From an uncultured Lachnospiraceae bacterium (GTDB lineage Bacteria > Bacillota > Clostridia > Lachnospirales > Lachnospiraceae), in assembly GCA_910585605.1 (NCBI GenBank), contig CAJUFL010000025.1, positions 1 to 55,309 of the forward strand: a stretch of 55,309 nucleotides of DNA, written 5' to 3'. Below the pieces are notes generated by a model that saw only the letters and a program-made list of their open reading frames with translations, did no database searches and was not told where the DNA came from. How positions within the stretch are numbered: the first letter of the stretch is position 1; every line of letters begins with the position of its first letter. Position numbers and translations under genes: made by a program. This document shows positions 33,034 through 40,875 of the stretch, piece after piece.

Positions 33034-33486
33034 ATGGAAAATATATATTTTTTGAGGCATATTTACAAATTTATTGATGATTATGGATCTGAACAATATG
33101 AGCATAAGGTATTAGGATTTTATTCAAGTGAAGCAAAAGCCTTAGACGCTGTTGAACGATATTTTGTACTGCCAGGGTTTAATCAATATCCGAAAAAGTG
33201 TTTTATTATAGAAAAGTGGAAGATGGATGATGATATGGCATGGAAAGACGGATTTATAAAAAGTTTAGAAGCAATTCATCGCCAACCAATAGCTGATAAA
33301 TATGATGAAAATACGAGGGGATTTGATGTCAGCAGCTGGGCAGAAGGGGAAGAGAAAAAAGAAGAAACAAAAAAGGAGTTTGCCATGCGGATTCTGAATG
33401 AAAGATATAAAGACTGCTGCTTAAATAATGGGTTGTATGAAGAGTATCTTGCATTGTTATTATGGGGAGAACTCTGTTTTGATTAA
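33034..33486 (+). CDS. Immunity protein of cassette 3, with toxin-like C-terminal half
   Basis: The 150-residue homologue of the protein at 27362 has a strong AGGAGGG box. The N-terminal DUF7336-like half (LRHIYKF, LGFYSSE, VLPGFNQYP) is joined to a C-terminal half reading FDVSSWAEGEEKKEE, EFAMRILNERY, EEY, LWGELCFD. SWAEGEE, then an F-A-x-R and NERY, is shared with the tip of the main Rhs protein (PSWAEGEEP, FAERLMNERY). This supports a real relationship between toxin tip and immunity C-terminus. Confidence 0.75.
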   Translation: MENIYFLRHIYKFIDDYGSEQYEHKVLGFYSSEAKALDAVERYFVLPGFNQYPKKCFIIEKWKMDDDMAWKDGFIKSLEAIHRQPIADKYDENTRGFDVSSWAEGEEKKEETKKEFAMRILNERYKDCCLNNGLYEEYLALLLWGELCFD

Positions 33487-33520
33487 GTGGTAAAAAAATA
33501 TTGTTTGGAGGATAAGTATT

Positions 33521-33781
33521 ATGAAGGTGTTTGTATTAACGCATGAATATGAGTATAAGGTGGATTATTATGAAGAGTTAGAACAAAAGTATTTAGGAAT
33601 CTATTCATCTGAGGAAAAAGCACAGCAGGCGGCAAAAAGGTATTATCAATTGCCTGGATTTAATAAATATCCATTTGACTATTTTTATATTACAGAAGAT
33701 GAAATGGATGTGGATAATGGTTGGGCAGAGGGATTTGTAGCTTGGGAAGGCGAATATTTTGGGGATATTCAGGATCTGTAA
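33521..33781 (+). CDS. Small DUF7336-like protein of cassette 3
   Basis: The 86-residue homologue of the gene at 27841 shares LGIYSSEEKA, YYQLPGFNKYPFDYF and WAEGF. GGAGG precedes the start. It completes the duplicated tip, long-immunity, short-immunity module. Confidence 0.7.
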   Translation: MKVFVLTHEYEYKVDYYEELEQKYLGIYSSEEKAQQAAKRYYQLPGFNKYPFDYFYITEDEMDVDNGWAEGFVAWEGEYFGDIQDL

Positions 33782-33939
33782 ATTTTGTTTTTCATAGGCA
33801 GTGACATGGAAGTGCCAGAACTTTAACAAATGAGGCAGGACGCATTACAGACCGCTACAGTTATGATGCATACGGAAACCTGTTAGAGAAAGAGGGGGAT
33901 ACCGAAAACGAGTTCCTTTACACCGGGGAACAGTATAAT

Positions 33940-34800
33940 GTGAATACAGGACTTTACTATCTGCGTGCAAGATACATGAATCCATCTACCGGAACTTTTA
34001 TCAGCATGGACAACTATGAGGGAAGCATTTATGACCCGGTAAGCCTGCATAAGTACCTGTATGCGAATGCCAACCCGGTGATGTATACGGATCCGAGCGG
34101 GTATGCAACGGATAAAAATCTTGCAGAAACAGCAGTTGCCGCAACGATCGCGGTCATGCTGGCATCATCAGTGGCACTGCATAACCAGGCGATGTTAAAT
34201 ATATTTTCAACCTTAAGGAAGAACATGGCTGATGCTGTAATGTCACTGCCATGCACAGTTTCCGTAACAGATTGGAAGAATGTGATTTTGGGATTTCCGG
34301 CACATGAATTTGATACAAAATGGCTGATTACCATACCAATGGCATTGTCATCATGGCAGTTGTTTGAAGCGATTTATGCAACAGATGAAGATACCAATAA
34401 TCTTCCGGGAGTGCCAGAGAATCAGGAAGAAAAGAACAGGGTTGAGAGCATACCGGCGGAAGAAAAAGATGGACCGAAGATTTATCAGGATAAGTATGTG
34501 GGCGAATCTCTCCGTCCAGAGGCTGCTATTACTGGAAGTAAGAAACATGGAATCCATTGGAAAGAAGGACCTGCAAGAGCTAAAAAGACAGGAAAACCAC
34601 AGGGGCAGTGGGCAGAAAAGGATTTAGAATATGCAACTCGCATGGCTAGTACATTAAAAGCGGGAGAAAGTGCAACTTTTGATTTACCATTAAATTCAGA
34701 ATCAATAGTTCATATGCCAAATGGTAGTACAAAAAAAGCTACAAAGATATGGATTAGAAATAATGGCACAGGAACTTGGCATGGATATCCAACGCTATAA
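33940..34800 (+). CDS. Displaced Rhs tip cassette 4
   Basis: Core homology begins at 33803 (HGSARTLTNEAG) and is open in frame to the tip without an initiator. The GTG at 33940 is merely the first possible start codon and has no ribosome binding site. The linker is the EEKDGPKIYQ variant. The tip (about residues 188-286) contains KKHGIHWKEGPARAKKTG, LEYATRMASTLKAGES, IVHMPNGS and ends WIRNNGTGTWHGYP. I recognise this as a recurring Rhs/WapA tip but cannot name its enzymatic class. A candidate immunity gene follows. Confidence 0.68.
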   Translation: MNTGLYYLRARYMNPSTGTFISMDNYEGSIYDPVSLHKYLYANANPVMYTDPSGYATDKNLAETAVAATIAVMLASSVALHNQAMLNIFSTLRKNMADAVMSLPCTVSVTDWKNVILGFPAHEFDTKWLITIPMALSSWQLFEAIYATDEDTNNLPGVPENQEEKNRVESIPAEEKDGPKIYQDKYVGESLRPEAAITGSKKHGIHWKEGPARAKKTGKPQGQWAEKDLEYATRMASTLKAGESATFDLPLNSESIVHMPNGSTKKATKIWIRNNGTGTWHGYPTL

Positions 34801-34883
34801 AAAATTGTTAATTAACAATGTATTAAAATGAAATTGCAGAAAGGAGTAAAGAGATACATAGTCATGTATTCTCATAAGTTAGT

Positions 34884-35414
34884 ATGGATTTTGTAATGCA
34901 AGCAAGTAATCCCGATTTTGAAAAGTTATGTGATGATTCGGATAGTACTTTATCTGACGCAATGGAAACAGTATTTTTAATGAATACAGAAGATGCATAT
35001 ATGATATGGAGACATATTAGTATTCCTTTGTCATATAAATATGATCTCAGCTATATGATAGATGATATTTTAAATTTGATAGAACAGTTACAAAAAGAAA
35101 TGTGCGGAACAAAGTATATATCATGGTTACCAGATACATTTAGGAGTGATTGGAAAGTGGAATGGAAAAATGGCAAATTAATCATCTATGCAGAATGGTA
35201 TAATATTACTGGCGGATTAGAAAAAATACTCAATAAAGATAATTGTTTACAGATGAACATTGATGATTTTTTAAAAGAATGGAAGAAAATATTAGAAACC
35301 ATATATTATAGTTTAAAGCAATGCAATTATACAGAAAATCAAATATATAATATGAAGAGATTATTTTTTCAATTAAATAATATTCAAGAATATGGAACAT
35401 TATATACAAAATAA
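34884..35414 (+). CDS. Probable immunity protein for cassette 4
   Basis: The 176-residue, acidic, helix-rich protein (MNTEDAYMIWRHISIPLSYKY, WLPDTFRSDWKVEWKNGKLIIYAEWYN) is AT-rich. Its start is uncertain: ATG at 34884 or 34896, neither with a good ribosome binding site, while AAAGGAG at 34840 is too far upstream. Its role is inferred from position behind cassette 4. Confidence 0.55.
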   Translation: MDFVMQASNPDFEKLCDDSDSTLSDAMETVFLMNTEDAYMIWRHISIPLSYKYDLSYMIDDILNLIEQLQKEMCGTKYISWLPDTFRSDWKVEWKNGKLIIYAEWYNITGGLEKILNKDNCLQMNIDDFLKEWKKILETIYYSLKQCNYTENQIYNMKRLFFQLNNIQEYGTLYTK

Positions 35415-35517
35415 TTTTAGATGTCATCTGTGATAATGGAAACAAAAACACAAGATTTTTAACAGTTATCAGAAAACATTAAGCCTGCATAAATATCTGT
35501 ATGCAAATGCCAACCCG

Positions 35518-36168
35518 GTGATGTATATGGACCCGAGCGGGTATGCAACGGATAAAAATCTTGCAGAAACAGCAGTTGCCGCAACGATCGCGGTCATGCT
35601 GGCATCATCAGTGGCACTGCATAACCAGGCGATGTTAAATATATTTTCAACCTTAAGGAAGAACATGGCTGATGCTGTAATGTCACTGCCATGCACAGTT
35701 TCCGTAACAGATTGGAAGAATGTGATTTTGGGATTTCCGGCACATGAATTTGATACAAAATGGCTGATTACCATACCAATGGCATTGTCATCATGGCAGT
35801 TGTTTGAAGCGATTTATGCAACAGATGAAGATACCAATAATCTTCCGGGAGTGCCAGAGAATCAGGAAGAAAAGAACAGGGTTGAGAGCATACCGGCGGA
35901 AGAAAAAGATGGACCGAAGATTTATCAAAATGAGAAAAATAGTAGAGAGAATGTTAATGATAATAGAACAGCAAATGAGATAATATCTGAAGAGAAGAAA
36001 AATAGTATTCGGAGGGAATTTCCATCGGAATGGCTTGATAAAACGAGAAAAGAGATTGATGTAGCAGCTAAAAAAGGAAATGCTCGTGCTCGAAAAGCAA
36101 GAAAACTATTGTCAGATAAAGATTTTAATAAATCATCAAATTCAACAAGGTCTAAGAAAGGAAAATGA
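35518..36168 (+). CDS. Displaced Rhs tip cassette 5
   Basis: Core homology begins at 35479 (SLHKYLYANANP) with one substitution in the DPSG region (MYMDPSG), then the linker of the EEKDGPKIYQ type. The tip (about 140-216) is short, very basic and helical: SIRREFPSEWLDKTRKEI, DVAAKKGNARARKARKLLSD. Similar short basic tips close other Rhs proteins; their activity is not known to me. There is no ribosome binding site. The next gene starts 4 bases downstream. Confidence 0.65.
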   Translation: MMYMDPSGYATDKNLAETAVAATIAVMLASSVALHNQAMLNIFSTLRKNMADAVMSLPCTVSVTDWKNVILGFPAHEFDTKWLITIPMALSSWQLFEAIYATDEDTNNLPGVPENQEEKNRVESIPAEEKDGPKIYQNEKNSRENVNDNRTANEIISEEKKNSIRREFPSEWLDKTRKEIDVAAKKGNARARKARKLLSDKDFNKSSNSTRSKKGK

Positions 36169-36171
36169 TAT

Positions 36172-36810
36172 ATGAAAAAAACGGTATGCGATTATGAAGA
36201 TGTAATTTGTGCTATTGAAAAATACTATCCTAAAGGTTTTTGTTATGAAGATATACAATATAAGGAATCAGTTGAGTATATTAGATTTAAGAAACTATTA
36301 GAAAACGGAAAATTGCGTGCAGAAAAAGATAAATTTTTTAGAAAAGCAATTAAGTCTGTGTTTGAGGAATATTATGTTCAAAATCATATACATACACCTC
36401 CTTACCCGAGTCTTCATTATTCAGTTTTATTAAAAAAAGACCAAGATATTATGGATGATGATATTGAACTGATAAAGATATTAGGTGGAGAAAGGTATGA
36501 TTTAGAAATATTTATAAGTTTAATATTCCCATGTTGTTATTTTTATACGAATAAAACAACATATATCCCACAGAACAATTTACCACGAGAACAATGGAGT
36601 TTTTCTACACATTCCGCAAATTATAAATTAGATGACAAATCAGTAATTGCTCTACAGGAAACATTTGAAAAAAATAATATATATGTTTTATCGCCCGAAA
36701 TAATACATAAAAAGGTACCTAATATTAGTACAGAATTATTATCAAGCGAAGAATTGCAAGTTGAAATATTTCACTGTCTATTTTCCGATATAGTTACGGA
36801 TTATTATTGA
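36172..36810 (+). CDS. Probable immunity protein for cassette 5
   Basis: The 212-residue, acidic, soluble protein begins 4 bases after the cassette 5 stop, so the pair would be co-translated. It is predicted mixed alpha/beta (KKTVCDYEDVICAIEKYYP, LHYSVLLKKDQDIMDDDIELIK). No family is recognised. It is strongly AT-rich, as are the other immunity genes. Confidence 0.6.
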   Translation: MKKTVCDYEDVICAIEKYYPKGFCYEDIQYKESVEYIRFKKLLENGKLRAEKDKFFRKAIKSVFEEYYVQNHIHTPPYPSLHYSVLLKKDQDIMDDDIELIKILGGERYDLEIFISLIFPCCYFYTNKTTYIPQNNLPREQWSFSTHSANYKLDDKSVIALQETFEKNNIYVLSPEIIHKKVPNISTELLSSEELQVEIFHCLFSDIVTDYY

Positions 36811-37151
36811 ATTATGATTTAATGAAAATATTAGGAAAAATATATTATTGTTGTAATCAAGATAAGGGAGAATTCAATTCTGGGATTCCCGGCACAATAT
36901 TTTGCTGATAATTTAAAAGGGGTAAGAAAAGCATATAATATATCTAGGATATACAGAAGGTGTGACCAGATATTAAATATATTGATTTAGCTCTAGATGG
37001 CAGTATTATTTTATTCAGAAAACAATAGGAGGGTATATATGTGGCGGAATATTAAAATTGAGGATATGGGAGCAATTAATAAATGTGTGGCAGAATTTCA
37101 GATATGGTCACCTGATATTTTGCCATAAATTACTAAATTGGAGGTTATGCA
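36811..37151. other. Scar region with a linker fragment
   Basis: At 36877-36900 about 24 bases of the pre-tip linker survive (GFPAQ, closest to the 29976 copy) and run into an unrelated frame that stops within 35 codons. A possible small gene lies at 37039-37128. The remainder is AT-rich without recognisable content. It looks like a decayed cassette. Confidence 0.45.
37039..37128 (+). CDS. Possible small ORF, 29 residues
   Basis: An AGGAGGG box lies 8 bases before this ATG, but the product (MWRNIKIEDMGAINK start) ends after 29 codons. It may be the truncated start of a lost immunity gene. Low confidence. Confidence 0.25.
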   Translation: MWRNIKIEDMGAINKCVAEFQIWSPDILP

Positions 37152-37562
37152 ATGGAGGAATATTTAGATTTAAATAAGAGTTACTTGAATTCAATGCATG
37201 ATCAGATTGTTGATACTATTGAGATAATAGAAGATAATTTAATATTAAATTATGAATCTTTACAACATACACAGTCAAATTTTCTCTATAACAAATGTAA
37301 GATAATATTCAAAAATATAGATGCTCCTTATGTTGAAGTTATAAAAGAACGCAAATGTAAAGGGAAAATGAGATTATATTACATAGAAGAGTTCCTAAGT
37401 TTAATGAAACGAAAGAAATATATGCTCCAAACATTATATTACTATGTTGGATATGATACTGTATTTATTGACGGAAGATTGCTTAATAGAAAGCATAGTA
37501 CGATAAGCAAGTGTTATTTTATAATACCAGCAAATAAGGTTTTATATAAATGGATGAGATGA
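37152..37562 (+). CDS. Orphan immunity-type protein (intact copy)
   Basis: The 136-residue protein has a TTGGAGG box and is the intact counterpart of the frameshifted gene at 31806. It lacks a complete upstream toxin. The sequence (LNKSYLNSMHDQIVDTIE, YVEVIKERKCKGKM, HSTISKCYFIIPA) suggests a small alpha/beta fold. An orphan immunity gene could protect against kin that still carry the matching tip; that is inference. Confidence 0.6.
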   Translation: MEEYLDLNKSYLNSMHDQIVDTIEIIEDNLILNYESLQHTQSNFLYNKCKIIFKNIDAPYVEVIKERKCKGKMRLYYIEEFLSLMKRKKYMLQTLYYYVGYDTVFIDGRLLNRKHSTISKCYFIIPANKVLYKWMR

Positions 37563-37708
37563 ATTGAAAGATGGTTTAAATATACTTATTTGCTAACAGT
37601 GTAGCGATTGAATCCCATACCTATGATTACATTGGAAACCGTACATCCAAGACGATAAATAGGAAGGATACGACATTCTATGTCAATGACACCAGTGGGG
37701 AGCTTGCC

Positions 37709-38506
37709 ATGGTTGTGGCAGAGACAGGCAAGGATGGAAGGGAAACGGCATACTATACCAGAGGAGACGAACTGCTCTCCGTGGAAAGAGGAGGGGCAGT
37801 ATGGTATTATCTGTACGACGGACATAGAAGTGCCAGAACTTTAACAAATGAGGCAGGACGCATTACAGACCGCTACAGTTATGATGCATACGGAAACCTG
37901 TTAGAGAAAGAGGGGGATACCGAAAACGACTTCCTTTACACTGGGGAACAGTACAATGCGAATACAGGACTTTACTATCTCCGTGCAAGATACATGAATC
38001 CATCTACCGGAACCTTCATTAGTATGGATACCTACGAGGGAAGTATTTACGACCCAGATACCCTGCATAAATATCTGTATGCGAATAGGAATCCGGTAAC
38101 GTATAGTGACCTGAGCGGGAATTTTGCCAGTGCAGTTGGTGGATTAGTAGCAACTACAATTAACACAGTGATAAATAATTTCCAGACGCTGAATGCAATG
38201 GGAATAATTTCTGGTCTGACCAACTCGGCGATAACAGCATTTCTTGGTGGAAGTGACATGGAGATTGGTGAGGCATTCTTTAAAGGATATGTGACTGGAT
38301 TTGGATTAGGTGCTGTTATGTATGTTGTTGCAGCATATGAAATAATGACCATTGCGGAAATGTGCTTGATAATGGCTGGTTCTAATACGGTTATGAGTGT
38401 GGTATTGTCCATTGTTGCTGTTAATTCAGGAAATACAAAAGCTGCTTTAGTATATGGGACATTATCAATATTATCATTCTTTACATTTATAAGTTATATA
38501 ATCTAA
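37709..38506 (+). CDS. Displaced Rhs cassette 6: chimeric core with a different hydrophobic linker
   Basis: Core homology starts at 37615, before the first ATG, and follows the main scaffold to about 38020. It then switches to the version found in the second rhs gene (DPDTLHKYLYANRNPVTY, matching 42562-42605). The linker (about residues 133-265) is unlike the other cassettes: glycine-rich and hydrophobic with about three membrane-like segments. The frame stops at 38506 just before a toxin-like domain in another frame. So cassette 6 is a chimera and is disrupted at the linker/tip border. Confidence 0.65.
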   Translation: MVVAETGKDGRETAYYTRGDELLSVERGGAVWYYLYDGHRSARTLTNEAGRITDRYSYDAYGNLLEKEGDTENDFLYTGEQYNANTGLYYLRARYMNPSTGTFISMDTYEGSIYDPDTLHKYLYANRNPVTYSDLSGNFASAVGGLVATTINTVINNFQTLNAMGIISGLTNSAITAFLGGSDMEIGEAFFKGYVTGFGLGAVMYVVAAYEIMTIAEMCLIMAGSNTVMSVVLSIVAVNSGNTKAALVYGTLSILSFFTFISYII

Positions 38507-38511
38507 AGTGT

Positions 38512-38883
38512 ATGGCTACGATAGATGGTGATAAGGGCACTGTCGGAATAGAATATAACAATTCTGCCGAACCTCATGGAAATAGCAAAGCTAGTATAAA
38601 ACCACAGCATGGTTATGAAATTTATAACAAAGAAACGGGAGATGTTGTAAAAACAGGTATAAATGGACAACCATTAAATAAAAATGGAACATCTCCACGT
38701 GCAAATATTCAGGTAAATAAATTGAATAAAGCAGTTGGTTATAATTTATTTGAGGCCAGAGTTGTAGAAGTAGATATACCAAATAGAGAGTTAGCTTTAG
38801 AATGGGAAAAAAATAATGCATTGCGTTTATGGCAGGAGGGTAATTCAATGTCTATGCATAAAAGGCCGAAACCTTGGGAATAG
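38512..38883 (+). CDS. Toxin tip of cassette 6, out of frame with its core
   Basis: The 123-residue frame encodes a tip-like domain: GNSKASIKPQHGYEIYNKETG, VVKTGINGQPLNKNGTSPRA, VDIPNRELALEWEKNNALRL, ending KHKRP-like HKRPKPWE. Comparable domains end other Rhs-type toxins; I expect a nuclease or RNase but cannot assign the class. The reading frame continues upstream of the ATG into the linker region without a stop for at least ten codons, which supports a recent single-base frameshift from the 37709 frame. There is no ribosome binding site. Confidence 0.55.
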   Translation: MATIDGDKGTVGIEYNNSAEPHGNSKASIKPQHGYEIYNKETGDVVKTGINGQPLNKNGTSPRANIQVNKLNKAVGYNLFEARVVEVDIPNRELALEWEKNNALRLWQEGNSMSMHKRPKPWE

Positions 38884-38897
38884 AAAGGATAATGAGT

Positions 38898-39617
38898 ATG
38901 TTGTTACGTGAAATAGAATTAGATTTGACATATCAAAAAAATAATGAAGCTATTCAACGATTACAAGATTGCAAAAGGTTGGATTATATGGAAGCTGTGA
39001 AGCAGGATTACGAGGTTAATTGGAAAGAAATGCGAAGAAAATTTCAGTTGATGACGCACTGTATGACATCAATGATTGAGCGTATTATGAAACCAATACA
39101 TACGAAAGATTGTTGGAAAATTTTGATTGAATGCGTAGATGGTTGTATAGATGTGGGATATCGAAATTTGCTTGGTGTACATACAATACAGATAGCATTT
39201 AATAAACAACAGTTCTTTTTGGTGAGTAATCTTGAAAAGAAAAAAATGGTAATTAATGTGGTATTAGAAGCAATAAAACGATTTTCGGATATTATTGATT
39301 TTGAAGTAGCCAATATCAGAGAAGCGTGTATTGAAATAAAGAGAAGAGATTATACCAATGAATGGTTTTGGAAAAAATCATGTACGGAGAAAAAGAAAAA
39401 GGCACAAGTCAAAATTATTCATGATGTAGATGATGTAAAAATATATATAGTTTTTTCAGAAGATAATAATTTAATACAAGAAAAATTATTATTATGTGCA
39501 GAACCTGATGAAAGGAGTTACAGTCTATTTTTAGGTGAAATTTCTTGGATATCTCCAAATGAAATTGTATTGATATCGAAAAGTGGTGATAGATATATAT
39601 GTAATAATGGTAAGTAG
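38898..39617 (+). CDS. Probable immunity protein for cassette 6
   Basis: The 239-residue basic and acidic mixed protein begins just after the tip. GAAAGGA at 38883-38889 spaces correctly for the ATG at 38898 (alternatives 38874 and 38892). It is predicted helical in the first half and beta-rich at the end (KIYIVFSEDNN, SLFLGEISWISPNEIVLIS). No family is recognised. Confidence 0.55.
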   Translation: MLLREIELDLTYQKNNEAIQRLQDCKRLDYMEAVKQDYEVNWKEMRRKFQLMTHCMTSMIERIMKPIHTKDCWKILIECVDGCIDVGYRNLLGVHTIQIAFNKQQFFLVSNLEKKKMVINVVLEAIKRFSDIIDFEVANIREACIEIKRRDYTNEWFWKKSCTEKKKKAQVKIIHDVDDVKIYIVFSEDNNLIQEKLLLCAEPDERSYSLFLGEISWISPNEIVLISKSGDRYICNNGK

Positions 39618-39673
39618 TTATATTTGAACCGAAAGGAACGAGCAGTAAACCAAAAAGTAATAGAGAACAGTAT

Positions 39674-40000
39674 ATGGGGAAAACACCAGGCAAAAATTCA
39701 AGAACCAGACGAGAGGTGATTGAGAGAATGAAAACAGAAGGAAAAATAAGGGATGGTGTTAATGGTCAGGAGTTTTTCTTAGAAGGATATCAAGATCGGT
39801 TCCCGTTAGAAGAAGCAGATATGTCACATATTGAAGATTGCGTTTCTTGGTGGAATGAAATAGGAAGGTTTATGGGTGCAAAATCAGAGGGTGTTAGAAA
39901 ATTTATGCTGGAATCAAAAAATTATTATTTAGAACATTATCATATAAATCGTTCTCAAGGGGGAAGTTGTGGTGAGACGTATTTGCCACCAGAAAATTAG
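39674..40000 (+). CDS. Coreless Rhs tip 7: GH-E/HNH-type nuclease domain
   Basis: The 108-residue domain (GKTPGKNSRTRREVIERMK, PLEEADMSHIEDCVSWWNEI, FMLESKNYYLEHYHINRSQG) matches the pattern I know from the GH-E branch of HNH/endonuclease VII toxins. The D-M-(S/A)-H and N-R-S regions are diagnostic. The frame is open upstream to about 39618 with a typical pre-tip stretch (EPKGTSSKPKSNREQYM), but no Rhs core remains; it abuts the previous immunity gene. It is probably silent, as there is no ribosome binding site. Confidence 0.6.
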   Translation: MGKTPGKNSRTRREVIERMKTEGKIRDGVNGQEFFLEGYQDRFPLEEADMSHIEDCVSWWNEIGRFMGAKSEGVRKFMLESKNYYLEHYHINRSQGGSCGETYLPPEN

Positions 40001-40011
40001 GAGGAGACAAG

Positions 40012-40428
40012 ATGGAATTAAGTAGCCAATTATATAACCGCATTAAAAAATATTGTGCATTAGGAGATGAGTTGATTGAGGAGGGTGATTTTGATGAAGC
40101 TATACGAAATTATAATAAGGCAAGAGAATTGCTTCCTGAGCCAATATATGATTGGGAAGCAGCTACATGGATTTTTGTTGCATTAGGGGATGCTTTTTAT
40201 TTAAGTTCTAGGTATCAAGATGCATTAAATAATTTAAAAGAAGCTCAAAAATGTTATGGTGGAATAGGAAATCCATTTATTTTATTAAGAATAGGGCAAT
40301 GTTATTACGAATTAAATAATATAGGGAACGCAAAAAAATATTTGTTACAAGCATATATGATAGAGGGGGAGGATATTTTCAAAAATGAAGAGAATAAATA
40401 TTTTAATATAGTGAGGGAGAGCATTTAA
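40012..40428 (+). CDS. TPR-like immunity protein for the GH-E tip
   Basis: The 138-residue, acidic, all-helical protein has tetratricopeptide-like repeats (LGDELIEEGDFDEAIRNYNK, LGDAFYLSSRYQDALNNLK, IGQCYYELNNIGNAKKYLL). AGGAGG precedes the start, and it begins 12 bases after the tip. TPR-type proteins are a known kind of immunity partner for nuclease tips; the pairing is by position. Confidence 0.7.
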   Translation: MELSSQLYNRIKKYCALGDELIEEGDFDEAIRNYNKARELLPEPIYDWEAATWIFVALGDAFYLSSRYQDALNNLKEAQKCYGGIGNPFILLRIGQCYYELNNIGNAKKYLLQAYMIEGEDIFKNEENKYFNIVRESI

Positions 40429-40429
40429 A

Positions 40430-40855
40430 ATGAATGATGATATTAGAAAAGAAGTAGAAGAATTAAGAGTGAAAAGTGTTGAGGCTTTTAAAAAGGAGGA
40501 TTATATAAATACAATTTACATTTTGGAAAAAGCATGGGATATATTGCCGGGCAATAAGATAGATGAAAAGGAAAGTTTTACAATCGCTTCATATATATTG
40601 GAAGCTGCGATTCGTTCAAAGAATAAAAAGGTAATGGAAAAATGGATTGAAAAGATAGTAGACGCGAACCCTGCACGCCCAGATTGTGGTGAACGGGAAA
40701 TGTGGATTGGGAAAGTGCACTATGAATTAGGGAATTTCGATAAAGCCAAGGAATATTTAAGTATTGCATATCAAAAGTCAGGAGGAAGAAGCTTTACTAG
40801 TAGAGACATGGTATATAAGCATTTTCTTGAAGAAAGGATGAGTAGTTTTAACTAA
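40430..40855 (+). CDS. Second TPR-like immunity protein
   Basis: The 141-residue helical protein starts 2 bases after the previous stop, so the two are co-translated. TPR-like segments are visible (AFKKEDYINTIYILEKAWDI, IGKVHYELGNFDKAKEYLS), and it is related to its neighbour. It probably arose by duplication within the immunity unit. Confidence 0.65.
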   Translation: MNDDIRKEVEELRVKSVEAFKKEDYINTIYILEKAWDILPGNKIDEKESFTIASYILEAAIRSKNKKVMEKWIEKIVDANPARPDCGEREMWIGKVHYELGNFDKAKEYLSIAYQKSGGRSFTSRDMVYKHFLEERMSSFN

Positions 40856-40875
40856 ACATGCTATTTTAATGTTGG

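Noticed and set aside
38460..38512. Programmed frameshift joining the two parts of cassette 6
   Set aside because: No slippery heptamer, stem-loop or internal Shine-Dalgarno is visible at the junction; a simple mutation explains it.
27328..40875. Insertion sequences or integrases driving the cassette array
   Set aside because: No transposase, integrase or attachment-site pattern was found between cassettes; homology-based exchange is sufficient.
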